DNA of 64,000 bases, taken from contig DASXCQ010000030.1 of assembly GCA_036491115.1 (NCBI GenBank), positions 40,609 through 104,608 on the forward strand. The letters run 5' to 3'. The DNA is from DATEPR01 sp036491115. Lineage in GTDB: Bacteria > Actinomycetota > Actinomycetes > Mycobacteriales > Pseudonocardiaceae. A program made the translations under genes and the position numbers. The notes under the pieces were generated by a model. The model did not search any database. It saw only the letters and a program-made list of their open reading frames with translations, and was not told where the DNA came from. Positions 49,062 to 59,947 of the stretch are shown piece after piece (the stretch's first letter is position 1; every line of letters begins with the position of its first letter).

Positions 49062-51131
49062 GTGATGTGGATCTTCGGGCAGGTGTGGTTCGCCTGCCTG
49101 GTCGGCTTCGCCGTCGGTGTGGTGCTCGACTGGGTGGTGCGGGTTCGGCCACTGAGCAACAGGGTGGCGGATCTGGAGGCTCGGCTGGCCACCGACGCGA
49201 GGTCCGCCCGCCAGGACGGCGAGTACGGCCGCTCCGTGTTCGACCGCGGCCCGTTCGCCTCGGCCAACCTGACGCGCGACGGCTTCTCCGCCAACCGCAA
49301 CCGGGGTGGCCTGCTCACGCCCGGCGGCAGCCTGGCCGCCGACCTGTTGGACGACACCGACACCGACTCGCCCGAGCGTGAGTCGCGCTCGGGCGTCGAG
49401 GACTTCCCCGGCGTGGCCCGGATCAGCGAGGCATGGGAAGAGGAGGCCGAGGAGGCCACCAGGGCCGCGCCCGCGCCCTGGCAGCCCAACAACGTGGCGC
49501 CCCCCTTGCCCCCGCAGTCGACACCGGCTCCGGCGCCCGCCACCGAGCACTTCGAGTCCTGGCAGCCGGAGGAGTCCTGGCAGTCCGAGCGGGCCGACGA
49601 GCCCGTCGAGCGCGAGTCCGAATGGCTGCCCGAGGAACCGGCCGCCGAGCAGACCCAGGTCACGTCGTGGCTGGGCGGCGACCCGGAGCGGACCGAACCG
49701 CCGTCCCTGTCGTCCGTTCCCGCCACCGAGGCCGCCGACGCCCAGTACCTGGATTTCCTGCGCGCGGGCGCCAACCACGCTCCGTCCACGGCGGACTCCG
49801 ACGACCAGGTGACCCACGGCGAGGTGGCCGATCCCGGCGCCGCCGACGTCACCTCCGTCATGCCGCAGATCGAGGGCTACGAGGCGTACGAGAGCTACGC
49901 CGACGAGTACGAGCAGAACGGTGAGCGGTCCGGCCAGCTCACCAATGAGTACACCGAGGACTACGCGGACAACGGGTTCGGATTCAGCGACTACCGCTTC
50001 GAGGACGTCGACGAGCCCGCGGAGTCCAGCACTCCGCTGCCCCGTAGGGAGGTCAGCGGCGAGGCGTCGCTGCGGTTCGCCCCGTTCGAGTCGCCGTTCC
50101 AGTCGTCGTTCGAGTCGCCCTTCCAGGAGCCCGAGCTGGTCGACGCGCAGCGGCAGCGCGCAGGCGACCTGACGCCCATCGAGGAGGGCGGCTTCCAGCC
50201 GTTCCAGAAGCCGGCCACGGCGGACAACGGCTACGACAGCCGCTGGCTGGGCGAGGACGGCGGAAACGGCGGCCGGGAGTTCCAGGCCGACGCCCAGCCG
50301 TCCACCAACGGCACGCACGTGATGACCGATGCCGGCAGCAGCCTGTTCGAGCCGGAGGGGTGGCAGCCGGAAGGGTGGCAGCCGGAGGGCCCGGTGACCC
50401 AGCGGATCCTGCCGGTCAGCCGGCCCGATCTGGACCACCCCGACCTGCTGCACGAATCGGTGTTCGGCACCGAGCACGACAACACCTACGACGGCGACTC
50501 GGGTCCGACGCGGTCGCTGTTCGAGCCGGTCGTCCCGCCCGAGTCGGCGGCCGAGGGCTACCAGTCCTACGAGGACGGCGGTTTCCTGCCCGATCTGGCC
50601 GAGGTGCCACCCGGCTACGGCGAGCCGGCCTATGACGAGCCGCGGTCCTACGACGAACCCCAGGGCTACGACGAACCGAGGTCGTACCAGGAACCGTACG
50701 AGCAGCACGACCGGTCCTTCGACGACCGTCCCGGTCGCACCGAGACGACGGAGGAGTTCGCCACCGACGGCTTCCTCGACCAGCCGCCGACACCCCGCCC
50801 GGTCCGGGTGCGGACCGGCGTGGACGGCCCGGTCACCCAGGCGATCCCGATGCCGCCGGTTCCGCCCGCGGACCAACCGCCCGCCGAGACCAGCGGTCCG
50901 GTCCACCAGGACAATGGCGAAGGCCCGTTCGGTCCGGGTTCCGCACTGCCCAAACCGGACGGATCCGCGCCCTCACCGCGGTTCCAGGTGAAGGCGCGGA
51001 CGTCGTCGATGGTGTTCCACACCTCGTCGTCGCCGTTCTTCGACCGGCTGGAGCCGCAGGTGTGGTTCCGCTCGCCGGAGGACGCCCAGCGCGCCGGATT
51101 CACGAGCTGGGAACGCCCCCACAACTACTGA
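49062..51131 (+). CDS. Membrane-anchored acidic low-complexity protein with C-terminal sunset-like domain
   Basis: About 689 residues. GTG 49062 or ATG 49065, with AGGAAGGA 7-10 nt before. One N-terminal helix (MWIFGQVWFACLVGFAVGVV) is followed by ~600 acidic, Pro/Glu/Ser-rich residues with short repeats: EGWQPEGWQPEG and YDEPRSYDEPQGYDEPRSY. The last ~45 residues (FQVKARTSSMVFHTSSSPFF, then VWFRSPEDAQRAGFTSW) match the small 'sunset' domain of actinobacterial envelope proteins; that name is from memory. Convergent with korB, stops 1 nt apart. It may reach toward the cell wall from the membrane. Function unknown. Confidence 0.72.
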   Translation: MMWIFGQVWFACLVGFAVGVVLDWVVRVRPLSNRVADLEARLATDARSARQDGEYGRSVFDRGPFASANLTRDGFSANRNRGGLLTPGGSLAADLLDDTDTDSPERESRSGVEDFPGVARISEAWEEEAEEATRAAPAPWQPNNVAPPLPPQSTPAPAPATEHFESWQPEESWQSERADEPVERESEWLPEEPAAEQTQVTSWLGGDPERTEPPSLSSVPATEAADAQYLDFLRAGANHAPSTADSDDQVTHGEVADPGAADVTSVMPQIEGYEAYESYADEYEQNGERSGQLTNEYTEDYADNGFGFSDYRFEDVDEPAESSTPLPRREVSGEASLRFAPFESPFQSSFESPFQEPELVDAQRQRAGDLTPIEEGGFQPFQKPATADNGYDSRWLGEDGGNGGREFQADAQPSTNGTHVMTDAGSSLFEPEGWQPEGWQPEGPVTQRILPVSRPDLDHPDLLHESVFGTEHDNTYDGDSGPTRSLFEPVVPPESAAEGYQSYEDGGFLPDLAEVPPGYGEPAYDEPRSYDEPQGYDEPRSYQEPYEQHDRSFDDRPGRTETTEEFATDGFLDQPPTPRPVRVRTGVDGPVTQAIPMPPVPPADQPPAETSGPVHQDNGEGPFGPGSALPKPDGSAPSPRFQVKARTSSMVFHTSSSPFFDRLEPQVWFRSPEDAQRAGFTSWERPHNY

Positions 51132-51132
51132 T

Positions 51133-52199
51133 TCAGGCCACCACGGTCCAGGTGTCGTTGCCGCGCAGCAGGCTCCGCAGGTCGGCCGGCTTGGCTTCCT
51201 TGGCCTCGGCCACCTGGGCCCTGGCCTGGTCGTCGTAGGTCGGCCGGTCGACGGCGCGGAACACGCCGGTGACGGTGTGCGCCAGGTCCGAGCCGGTCAG
51301 CCGGGACAGTGCGAAGGCGTAGGACGGGTCCTGGGCCGACGCGTCGTGCGTGAGCACCGCGTCCGCGCCCACCTCGGCGACCTTGCGCACGGCCAGCGTG
51401 CCGGTGCCCGGCTCGCGGACCACGCCGTACTCGCCGTCCGGCCCGAACACGATGGGCCGGCCGTGGGTCAGGTTGATGATCCGCCGCTCCCGCTCGCCCG
51501 CCTCCTTCAGCACGTCGAACGCGCCGTCGTTGAAGATCGGGCAGTTCTGGTAGATCTCCACCAGCGCGGTGCCCCGGTGCTCGGCAGCGGCCCGCAGCAC
51601 CTCGGTGAGCTGCTTGCGGTCCGAGTCCAGCGCCCTGGCCACGAAGCTGGCCTCGGCACCCAGCGCCAGCGACACCGGGTTGAACGGGAAGTCCAGCGAG
51701 CCCATCGGCGTGGACTTGGTGATCTTGCCCTGCTCGCTGGTCGGCGAGTACTGGCCCTTGGTCAGGCCGTAGATCCGGTTGTTGAACAGCAGGATCTTGA
51801 GGTTCACGTTGCGGCGCAGGACATGCATGAGGTGGTTGCCGCCGATGGACAGCGCGTCGCCGTCCCCGGTGACCACCCACACCGAAAGGTCGGGGCGGCT
51901 CACCGCGAGACCGGTGGCGATGGCCGGCGCGCGACCGTGGATGGAGTGCACGCCGTAGGTGTTCATGTAGTACGGGAACCGGCTGGAGCAGCCGATCCCC
52001 GACACGAACACGATGTTCTCGCGCTTGAGGCCCAACTGCGGGACGAACCCCTGCACCGCCGCCAGCACCGCGTAGTCACCACAACCAGGGCACCAGCGCA
52101 CTTCCTGGTCGGACTTGTACTCCTTCGCGGACTGCTTCCCGTCGAACGTGGGGACCAGGTCAAGGCCCCCCAGCGTCGGCAGCCCGAGATCGATCGCCG

Positions 52200-52203
<4 letters not shown>
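51133..52203 (-). CDS. korB: 2-oxoacid:ferredoxin oxidoreductase beta subunit (2-oxoglutarate type)
   Basis: 356 residues. ThDP-binding subunit: the cluster and motif region VRWCPGCGDYAVLAAVQGF, GIGCSSRFPYYMNTYGVHSIHG, VVTGDGDALSIGGNHLMHV (GDG-x-N-type ThDP motif), LKILLFNNRIYGLTKGQYSP. Couples oxidative decarboxylation of a 2-oxoacid to reduction of ferredoxin; the similarity to mycobacterial KorB suggests 2-oxoglutarate. GTG 52203 overlaps the korA stop (GTGA). It could use pyruvate as well; substrate choice cannot be told. Confidence 0.92.
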
Positions 52204-54101
<1,898 letters not shown>

Positions 54102-54461
54102 GGGCTCGCTGATCCCTCTTCTCCACCTGGCCGCGCGAACCCGTAACAGGTTCGCCCGGATGCCGTGCTGGTTCGCAACCGCCGTGCCGTTCGGCCAGTG
54201 GTTCGACCATCAGGCACCGCGCCCTCCGCGAGGGTAGTCCCATACCTCGGCGGACGACGCATGTCGGGTTCGTCCGGCCGCTGGATGGGAAATCCCAGCT
54301 CAGGTCCTGTTTTCCTGCTGGTCAGCTGATCTGGCACGATCCGTTCTGCGGTGCCGCTGTCCTGCTTTGACGGCGCCTTTCACATGTCATTCTCCAGTCG
54401 AACCCCACGGCGGACTTAGTCTTTCGTGCTGTCTGTCACATTCCCCAGCCAAGAGATGTGG
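54102..54461 (-). other. 360-bp gap before korA without a gene
   Basis: It contains a short hairpin CCCTC-CGC-GAGGG (54222-54234) and a possible minus-strand -10 (TACCCT, 54236 to 54231) which would give a 5' leader of about 120 nt for korA. I see no riboswitch fold I recognise. Confidence 0.4.
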
Positions 54462-54926
54462 CTACCGGGTGTGTCGTTCTGGTACCGGCGGGCGTTCCAG
54501 CAACGTCGACAACACGACCGTGGACACCGTCCGGTCGATGATGTCCAGCGCGCGCAGCCGCTCCAGGGCCGTCTCCAGGTGGTGGATGTCCGCCGCCCGC
54601 AGCCGCACGATCGCGTCGGCGGCGCCGGACACCGTGTAGGCGCCGACCACCTCGGTCAGCGGCTCCAGGCTGGCCGTGATCCGGTGCGGCATGACGTTGC
54701 CCCGGCAGTGCACCTCGACGAACGCCTCGGTGCCCCAGCCGAGCGCCTCCGGATCGACGACGGCCGTGAACCCGCGCAGCACCCCGTTGTCCCGCAAGCG
54801 GTCCACCCGCCGCTTCACCGCGGGCGCGGACAGTCCGACGGTCCCGCCGATGTCCGCGTAGCTGGACCGGGCGTCGGCGACCAGGCACGAAATGATTCGA
54901 TGGTCGATGTCGTCCATACGCAACAT
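54462..54926 (-). CDS. Lrp/AsnC-family transcriptional regulator
   Basis: 154 residues from the ATG at 54926 (MLRMDDIDHRI; a second ATG at 54917 is equally possible). The N-terminal helix-turn-helix is DARSSYADIGGTVGLSAPAVKRRVDRLRDNGVLRGF; the C-terminal ligand-sensing ferredoxin-like domain is TEAFVEVHCRGNVMPHRITA and following. It is divergent from ddaH with a 65-bp space, so probably controls it in response to an amino acid such as arginine. No ribosome site is obvious. In mycobacteria a similar AsnC-type gene neighbours the DDAH-like gene and the roc genes. Confidence 0.88.
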   Translation of the reverse strand: MLRMDDIDHRIISCLVADARSSYADIGGTVGLSAPAVKRRVDRLRDNGVLRGFTAVVDPEALGWGTEAFVEVHCRGNVMPHRITASLEPLTEVVGAYTVSGAADAIVRLRAADIHHLETALERLRALDIIDRTVSTVVLSTLLERPPVPERHTR

Positions 54927-54979
54927 TCTGCACCGGATCATGCGGTGTGGCGTCATTGATGACCGCCCACCGGCCGATC

Positions 54980-54985
54980 TACATT
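54980..54985 (+). promoter_or_regulatory. -10 element for a leaderless ddaH transcript
   Basis: TACATT (54980-54985) predicts a transcript start at 54992, exactly the A of the ddaH ATG; no ribosome site precedes it. Confidence 0.55.
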
Positions 54986-54991
54986 CGATCC

Positions 54992-55876
54992 ATGACGACG
55001 GTGCCACTGCTGCCGCCGGACTCGCGACCCGAGCCGGCGATGGGCGAGCGGATCCCGACCGCTCGCCGGTACCTGATGTGCCGGCCGACGCACTTCCGCG
55101 TCGACTACGCGATCAACCCCTGGATGGACCCCGACGTGCCGGTCGACACCGCGCTCGCGGTGCGCCAGTGGGAACAGTTGGTCGACGCCTACCGGGCGCT
55201 CGGCCACCAGGTCGACCTCATCGAACCCGTACCCGGCCTGCCCGACATGGTGTTCGCGGCCAACTCCGGGACCGTCGTCGACGGGTGCGTGCTGGGCGCC
55301 CGGTTCCGCAACGAGCAGCGCGCCGCCGAGGCCGACCACTACCGGCGCTGGTTCCTCGCCAACGGCTACCGCGACGTGGTGATGCCGGCCGCGGTCAACG
55401 AGGCCGAGGGCGACTTCGCCTGGACCGGCGGTGTGCTGCTGGCCGGCACCGGTTTCCGCACCGACCCGGCGGCACACGCCGAGGCCCAGGAGGTGCTCGG
55501 CGTGCCAGTGGTGTCGCTGCGGCTGGTCAACCCGCGCTACTACCACCTGGACACGGCCCTCTGCGTGCTGGACGACTCGCGGCACGCCCCGGTGATCGCC
55601 TACTACCCCGGCGCGTTCTCCGCCGGGTCGCTGGCGGTGCTGCGCAGGCTGTTCCCGGACGCGGTCGTGGCGGACGAGGCGGACGCCGCCTGTCTGGGCC
55701 TCAACAGCGTGTCTGACGGCCGCAACGTCGTGCTGCCGGTGGAGGCCACCGGACTGGGCGCGCGGATCGCCGAGCGCGGTTTCGCGCCCGTGTACGTACC
55801 GCTGGGCGAGCTGCGCAAGTCGGGCGGCGGCCCCAAGTGCTGCACGATGGAGCTGCGCCCCAGAACGTTGGGCTGA
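54992..55876 (+). CDS. Dimethylarginine dimethylaminohydrolase-like amidinohydrolase
   Basis: 294 residues. Guanidino-modifying fold: MCRPTHFRVDYAINPWMDPD, GLPDMVFAANSGTVVDG, AEGDFAWTGGVLLAGTGFRT (acid for substrate), LVNPRYYHLDTALCVLDD with the catalytic His, and the nucleophilic Cys near the C-terminus in SGGGPKCCTMELRPRT. The substrate may be dimethylarginine or free arginine (ddaH-like; mycobacterial relatives lie near rocD). rocD is not present here. It is divergent from AsnC and convergent with the DMT transporter (gap 5 nt). Confidence 0.85.
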   Translation: MTTVPLLPPDSRPEPAMGERIPTARRYLMCRPTHFRVDYAINPWMDPDVPVDTALAVRQWEQLVDAYRALGHQVDLIEPVPGLPDMVFAANSGTVVDGCVLGARFRNEQRAAEADHYRRWFLANGYRDVVMPAAVNEAEGDFAWTGGVLLAGTGFRTDPAAHAEAQEVLGVPVVSLRLVNPRYYHLDTALCVLDDSRHAPVIAYYPGAFSAGSLAVLRRLFPDAVVADEADAACLGLNSVSDGRNVVLPVEATGLGARIAERGFAPVYVPLGELRKSGGGPKCCTMELRPRTLG

Positions 55877-55881
55877 ACGGC

Positions 55882-56832
55882 CTAACGAACCTGCGCCGCG
55901 TGCATCTCCGCGCGTGGCGCGGGTTCGGGCACGCGTGCCGGTTGCTGCGGCACCAGTTGCGGCGCGGCCAGGAACTCGTTGCGCTTGGACAGCATCGCGA
56001 TCCCGGCGACGATCACCGCGGCCGCGGCCACCTCGCCCGCCACCACCAGCATCCCGGACGCCGCCGACTCACCCAGCCACCACACCCCGATCGCCACGCC
56101 CACCAGCGGGTCGACCGTGGTGATCACGGCCAGGGCGGACGACACGCCCATACCCTGCTGGAACGTGTTCTGGGACAGCAGGAAGCCGATCGGACCGACG
56201 ACGCACACCGCGTACAGGGTCCAGTGCTGGAACGGGACCGCCAGGCCCTCGCGCAGCTCACCGGCCACGATCTTCATCATGCCGGCCGTCACGCCGTAGA
56301 AGATGCCGGTCACCAAGGCCAGGCCCAACACCTTCGTGGTGCCCTCGACCAGCGACGACACCACCAGCCCACAGGCCGCGATCACGCCGAGCGCCACCGC
56401 CAGCTCACCCAGCGGCGCCTGGTGGATCAGGTGATCCTGACCACCCGTCGGCCTCGCCAGCAGCAGAAACGCGGACAGCCCGCCGACACAGGTGAACGAA
56501 CCCAGCACGATGACCCGGTCCAGCCGGCGGCTCACCAGCACGGCCGCGAAGAACGAGGCGAACGGTAAGGCGGTCACCAGCAGCGGCTGCACCAGGATCA
56601 GCGGACCGAAGCCCAGCGCCACCACCTGCAGGCCGAGGCCCGCGATCGTGGCGACCACGCCGATCAGCCATACCGGTCGTCGGGCCAGGTCGACCAGCAG
56701 TCGCGGACTCAGCGTCCGGCTCTCCCGCACCTGATGGGTCGCCCGCGCCTGTGCCGCGCTGGCCAGGCCCATGCAGGCAGCGCCGACCAGGGCCGCCGGC
56801 ACGGCCACCGCCAGGCTCGCTGTCGTGATCAC
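55882..56832 (-). CDS. DMT-superfamily (EamA/NIPA-like) membrane transporter
   Basis: 316 residues, about nine or ten helices: the first (LAVAVPAALVGAACMGLASA) is followed by WLIGVVATIAGLGLQVVALG, LILVQPLLVTALPFASFFA, LGSFTCVGGLSAFLLLA, AVALGVIAACGLVVSSL, VLGLALVTGIFYGVTAG, LYAVCVVGPIGFLLSQ, and a last helix AGEVAAAAVIVAGIAML. The C-terminal tail is Pro/Ala/Gln-rich. Export substrate unknown; related actinobacterial proteins are called DMT-family transporters. Start ATG 56832; nothing links it to ddaH. Confidence 0.82.
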   Translation of the reverse strand: MITTASLAVAVPAALVGAACMGLASAAQARATHQVRESRTLSPRLLVDLARRPVWLIGVVATIAGLGLQVVALGFGPLILVQPLLVTALPFASFFAAVLVSRRLDRVIVLGSFTCVGGLSAFLLLARPTGGQDHLIHQAPLGELAVALGVIAACGLVVSSLVEGTTKVLGLALVTGIFYGVTAGMMKIVAGELREGLAVPFQHWTLYAVCVVGPIGFLLSQNTFQQGMGVSSALAVITTVDPLVGVAIGVWWLGESAASGMLVVAGEVAAAAVIVAGIAMLSKRNEFLAAPQLVPQQPARVPEPAPRAEMHAAQVR

Positions 56833-57330
56833 GCCGCCTCCTCATAGGCGTCCCCGGGCGCGCTCCGCCTACTACCGCCGAGATCCCGCTCGACGCCGGT
56901 CGGCGCATTCGCGGACGTCGTGGCGTGCCGCCGCCACCACGCCCGCGAGCCACTCGTCACGACCGCCCCCGGAGTACCGTTCCTGGTGACCGTACGTGCA
57001 CGCCGTCGCTCAGCCGAGCGGTTTTCCACCCCACGAACAGCCCCCTCCGAGTTACCCGATCGCCACGTTCGGGTACACGAGTCCAAGACCTGCCAATCCT
57101 GAGCAACGTCGTTGGCGGTGAGCTTTCTTCCCTCAGTGTCCAGATTCGCGCTCGAATCCTGGCGGAGAGCGGCTCGAATGATCACTGTTGACCCGACGTC
57201 TCACGCGACTTCGCGATCCGACCTGGATCTCACAGCCCTGTCGAGTACATTGTCTCCACTCCACCCCGGTGTCCGGGATTGATCAGCCACCGCCCGCTAC
57301 CCGCTACCTGCGAGGGGACAGCAGAACTAG
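56833..57330. other. 498-bp divergent gap without a convincing gene
   Basis: Short frames in this stretch have no motif and atypical composition, so I do not call any. A possible -10 (TACATT, 57246-57251) points toward the next gene on the plus strand, with GAGGGGA (57311-57317) as ribosome site. Confidence 0.45.
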
Positions 57331-58005
57331 ATGCCACACAACGTGACCGTCCACCTCCCCGCACTCGGCGCGATCCTTCGGGACGGCGGCAAGAACCTGC
57401 TGGAATCCACGCTGGTGCCGCTGGGCCTCTTCTACCTGTTGCTCACGGCCGTCGGCCTGGACGGCGGGTTGATCGCGGCAGTGAGTTGGTCGGTCCTGGC
57501 GGTCATCCGCCGGGTGGTGTTGCGCCGCAAGATCCCCGCCGTGCTGATCCTGACCACCGTGCTGCTCATCGCACGCACCGTGCTCGGCATGCTCACCGGC
57601 AGTGTTTTCCTCTACTTCCTGCAGCCCACGCTGCAGAACTTCCTGATCGCGTTCGTGCTGCTCGCGTCGCTGCCCTTCGGCCGCCCGTTCCTGGCCAAGC
57701 TGGCCGACGACTTCTGCGCGTTCCCGGCCACGTTCAGCCAGCACCCCAGGGTCGTGCAGTTCTTCCGCCGGGTGTCGCTGCTGTGGGCGCTGGTGTTCGT
57801 CACCAACGGCGCCGCCACCTTCTACCTGCTGGCCAGGGCCACCGTCGGCGACTTTCTGATGGTGTCCACCGCCGGGTCGTACGCGGTGATCGGCCTGGCC
57901 GCCGGCGTGTCGCTGCTGTGGTTCCGCCGTGCGCTGCGTGGTGAGGGCATCACGCTGCGTCTGGGCCAGTCCCGGGTTCCCGCCCTGGCGCCCACCGCGC
58001 TGTAA
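57331..58005 (+). CDS. VC0807-type membrane protein
   Basis: 224 residues with five or six membrane helices (LVPLGLFYLLLTAVGLDGGL, LILTTVLLIARTVLGMLTGS, FLQPTLQNFLIAFVLLASLP, FFRRVSLLWALVFVTNGAAT, TAGSYAVIGLAAGVSLLWF). The layout matches the VC0807 family of uncharacterised membrane proteins. The start ATG 57331 follows GAGGGGACAGCAGAACTAG. Convergent with the LLM genes; a strong hairpin terminates both. Confidence 0.78.
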   Translation: MPHNVTVHLPALGAILRDGGKNLLESTLVPLGLFYLLLTAVGLDGGLIAAVSWSVLAVIRRVVLRRKIPAVLILTTVLLIARTVLGMLTGSVFLYFLQPTLQNFLIAFVLLASLPFGRPFLAKLADDFCAFPATFSQHPRVVQFFRRVSLLWALVFVTNGAATFYLLARATVGDFLMVSTAGSYAVIGLAAGVSLLWFRRALRGEGITLRLGQSRVPALAPTAL

Positions 58006-58026
58006 CTCTCACCCCGACCGACCGCC

Positions 58027-58057
58027 GACCGGCGTGGACCTCGCGGCCACGCCGGTC
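58027..58057. terminator. Bidirectional terminator hairpin
   Basis: GACCGGCGTGG (58027-58037) pairs perfectly with CCACGCCGGTC (58047-58057); 11-bp stem and 9-base loop, between two convergent genes. No U-tract, as usual in high-GC actinomycetes. Confidence 0.75.
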
Positions 58058-58065
58058 GATCGCTG

Positions 58066-58938
58066 TCAGAGCCCGGTCGCGACCGGGATGATCTCCCTGC
58101 CCATCAGCTTCAGCGGTTCGATCGTGCCGGCGTTGATCACCTTGCCGTGCGCGGTCTGGATGCCCATGTCCGCCAGTTGCTTGAGGTAGGTCAGGGTCTC
58201 GTCGATCCGTTCGCCCTTGTCACCCAGGTCGAAGTGAAAGGTCGCGGTCTTCTCGATGTCGTCGTAGTCGCGGCCCTCGCGTGCGCAGTGCTCGCGCAGC
58301 ACCTCGAGCTTGCGCGGCAGTTCCGGTCCGCCGAACAGGTTGCACGCCTGGGCGTACTTGGCCACCAGCCGCAGCGTCTTCTTCTCACCGCCACCACCGA
58401 TCATGATCGGCGGGTGCGGCCGTCGCGTCGACTGCGGCGAGTTCAGCGGCCGGTCCAGGTGGAAGTGCTTGCCGTCGTACGGCGTCTCGTCGTCCGACCA
58501 CATCTTCAGGCAGATCTGGACGGCCTCCTCGAGCTGTTCGAACCGCTCGGCCACCGGCGGGAACGGGATGCCCAGCCCGCGGCTCTCCTCCTCGTTCCAG
58601 CCCGCGCCGATGCCCAGCCAGGCCCGACCGCCGGACAGCACGTCCAGCGTGGTCACCTGCTTGGCCAGGATGCCCGGCTGCCGATAGTGCACGCCGGTGA
58701 CCAGCGTCAACAGCGTCGCCCGCTCGGTGTGCGCGGCCAGGAAGCCCAGCGCGGTGTAGGCCTCCAGCATCGCGTGCTCGGGCGGACCGTGGACCACGAT
58801 CTGGAAGAAGTGGTCCATCACGCTGATCCGGTCGAAACCGGCTTCGTCCGCCGTCCGGGCCACCGTGGCCAGGGTCTCGCCGATCGCCGAGTCCCCTCCC
58901 GGCCAGGTGAAGTCCGGGATGTGCAGGCCGATCTTCAT
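58066..58938 (-). CDS. LLM-class (F420-dependent) oxidoreductase, copy 1
   Basis: 290 residues from ATG 58938 with GGAGGGG 6 nt upstream. Luciferase-like TIM barrel: MKIGLHIPDFTWPGGDSAIG, RISVMDHFFQ, LEAYTALGFLAAHT, LAKQVTTLDVLSGGRAWLGIGAGWNEEE, and PPIMIGGGGEKKTLRLVAKY. Such proteins mostly use F420H2, some FMNH2, and many lack a known substrate. It lies 15 nt after copy 2 in the same direction, with 169 bp nearly identical between the two, so it is a duplicated gene pair in one transcript. Confidence 0.85.
   Translation of the reverse strand: MKIGLHIPDFTWPGGDSAIGETLATVARTADEAGFDRISVMDHFFQIVVHGPPEHAMLEAYTALGFLAAHTERATLLTLVTGVHYRQPGILAKQVTTLDVLSGGRAWLGIGAGWNEEESRGLGIPFPPVAERFEQLEEAVQICLKMWSDDETPYDGKHFHLDRPLNSPQSTRRPHPPIMIGGGGEKKTLRLVAKYAQACNLFGGPELPRKLEVLREHCAREGRDYDDIEKTATFHFDLGDKGERIDETLTYLKQLADMGIQTAHGKVINAGTIEPLKLMGREIIPVATGL
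58245..58413. repeat. Near-identical tract A in LLM copy 1
   Basis: 169 bp that match 59133-59301 with three mismatches and no gap, whereas the two genes diverge more outside it. Suggests recent gene conversion. Confidence 0.8.
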
Positions 58939-58953
58939 TCGCTGCCCCTCCGG

Positions 58954-59826
58954 TCAGAACCCGGCCACGGCCGGGATGACGTCCTTGCCGATGATCTCCA
59001 GCGGCGTGATGGTGTGCACGTCCCGCACCGCGCCGATCGCGGTGTGTACGCCCAGGTCGGCGTACCCCTTGAGCTGGGCGATCGTCTGTTCGACACCGTC
59101 GCCGTTCCGGCCGGTGTCGAAGATGTGGTAGACGGTCTTCTCGATGTCGTCGTAGTCGCGGCCCTCGCGTGCGCAGTGCTCGCGCAGCACGTCCAGCTTG
59201 TGCGGCAGTTCCGGTCCGCCGAACAGGTTGCACGCCTGGGCGTACTTGGCCACCAGCCGCAGCGTCTTCTTCTCACCGCCACCACCGATCATGATCGGCG
59301 GATGCGGCCTGGTCAGCGCCTGCGGCGAGTTCAGCGGCCGCTCCATCGACACGTGCCGGCCCTGGAACGGCGAGTCGTCGTCCGACCACATCCGCAGGCA
59401 GACCTCCAGCGCGTCCTCCAGGTGCTCGAAGCGCTCCTTCGTGCTGGGGAACGGGATGCCCAGGCCGCGGCTCTCCTCGTCGTTCCAGCCGGCACCCACG
59501 CCGAGCATCGCCCGGCCGCCGGACAGCACGTCCAGCGTGGTGATGATCTTCGCCAGGACGCCGGGGTACCGGTAGATGGCCCCGGTGACGACGGTGAGCA
59601 GCGTCGCCCGCCGGGTGTGCGCGGCCAGGAAGCCCAGCGCGGTGTACGCCTCCAGCATCTCGTGCTCGGACGGCCCGACCGCGCGGATCTGGAAGAAGTG
59701 ATCCATCAGGGCGATGTACTCGAAGCCCGCGTCGTCCGCGGTGGACGCGATCTTCGCCAGCGTCGGCGCGAGCTCGGGCGCGCCACCCGGCCAGGTGAAA
59801 TCCGGGATCTGTAGTCCGATCTTCAT
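58954..59826 (-). CDS. LLM-class (F420-dependent) oxidoreductase, copy 2
   Basis: 290 residues, ATG 59826 with GGAGG 5 nt upstream (an upstream GTG at 59838 is less likely). Same domain and motif order as copy 1 (MKIGLQIPDFTWPGG, ALMDHFFQIRAVG, LSGGRAMLGVGAGWNDEESRG), with clear differences elsewhere. It is the first gene of the pair. Substrate unknown. The two may act on related substrates or as paralogs. Confidence 0.85.
   Translation of the reverse strand: MKIGLQIPDFTWPGGAPELAPTLAKIASTADDAGFEYIALMDHFFQIRAVGPSEHEMLEAYTALGFLAAHTRRATLLTVVTGAIYRYPGVLAKIITTLDVLSGGRAMLGVGAGWNDEESRGLGIPFPSTKERFEHLEDALEVCLRMWSDDDSPFQGRHVSMERPLNSPQALTRPHPPIMIGGGGEKKTLRLVAKYAQACNLFGGPELPHKLDVLREHCAREGRDYDDIEKTVYHIFDTGRNGDGVEQTIAQLKGYADLGVHTAIGAVRDVHTITPLEIIGKDVIPAVAGF
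59133..59301. repeat. Near-identical tract B in LLM copy 2
   Basis: Matches 58245-58413; three differences in 169 bp, all within a 17-bp stretch around 59190-59205. Confidence 0.8.
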
Positions 59827-59947
59827 GAATACCTCCACGGCAATCCTCGCAGTGGCGGCTGGCGTTCGCGAGCCGTCGAGTGGAGTCCAGGTGCGCTGTT
59901 GGCCACAAGTGGACGTCGAGTTGATTCAGCGGCTCCGGCCGACGAAG

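Noticed and set aside
56829..57185. Minus-strand frame of about 118 codons in the gap before the VC0807-type gene
   Set aside because: Arg/Ser/Thr-rich, no motif, no ribosome site, overlaps the DMT transporter start.
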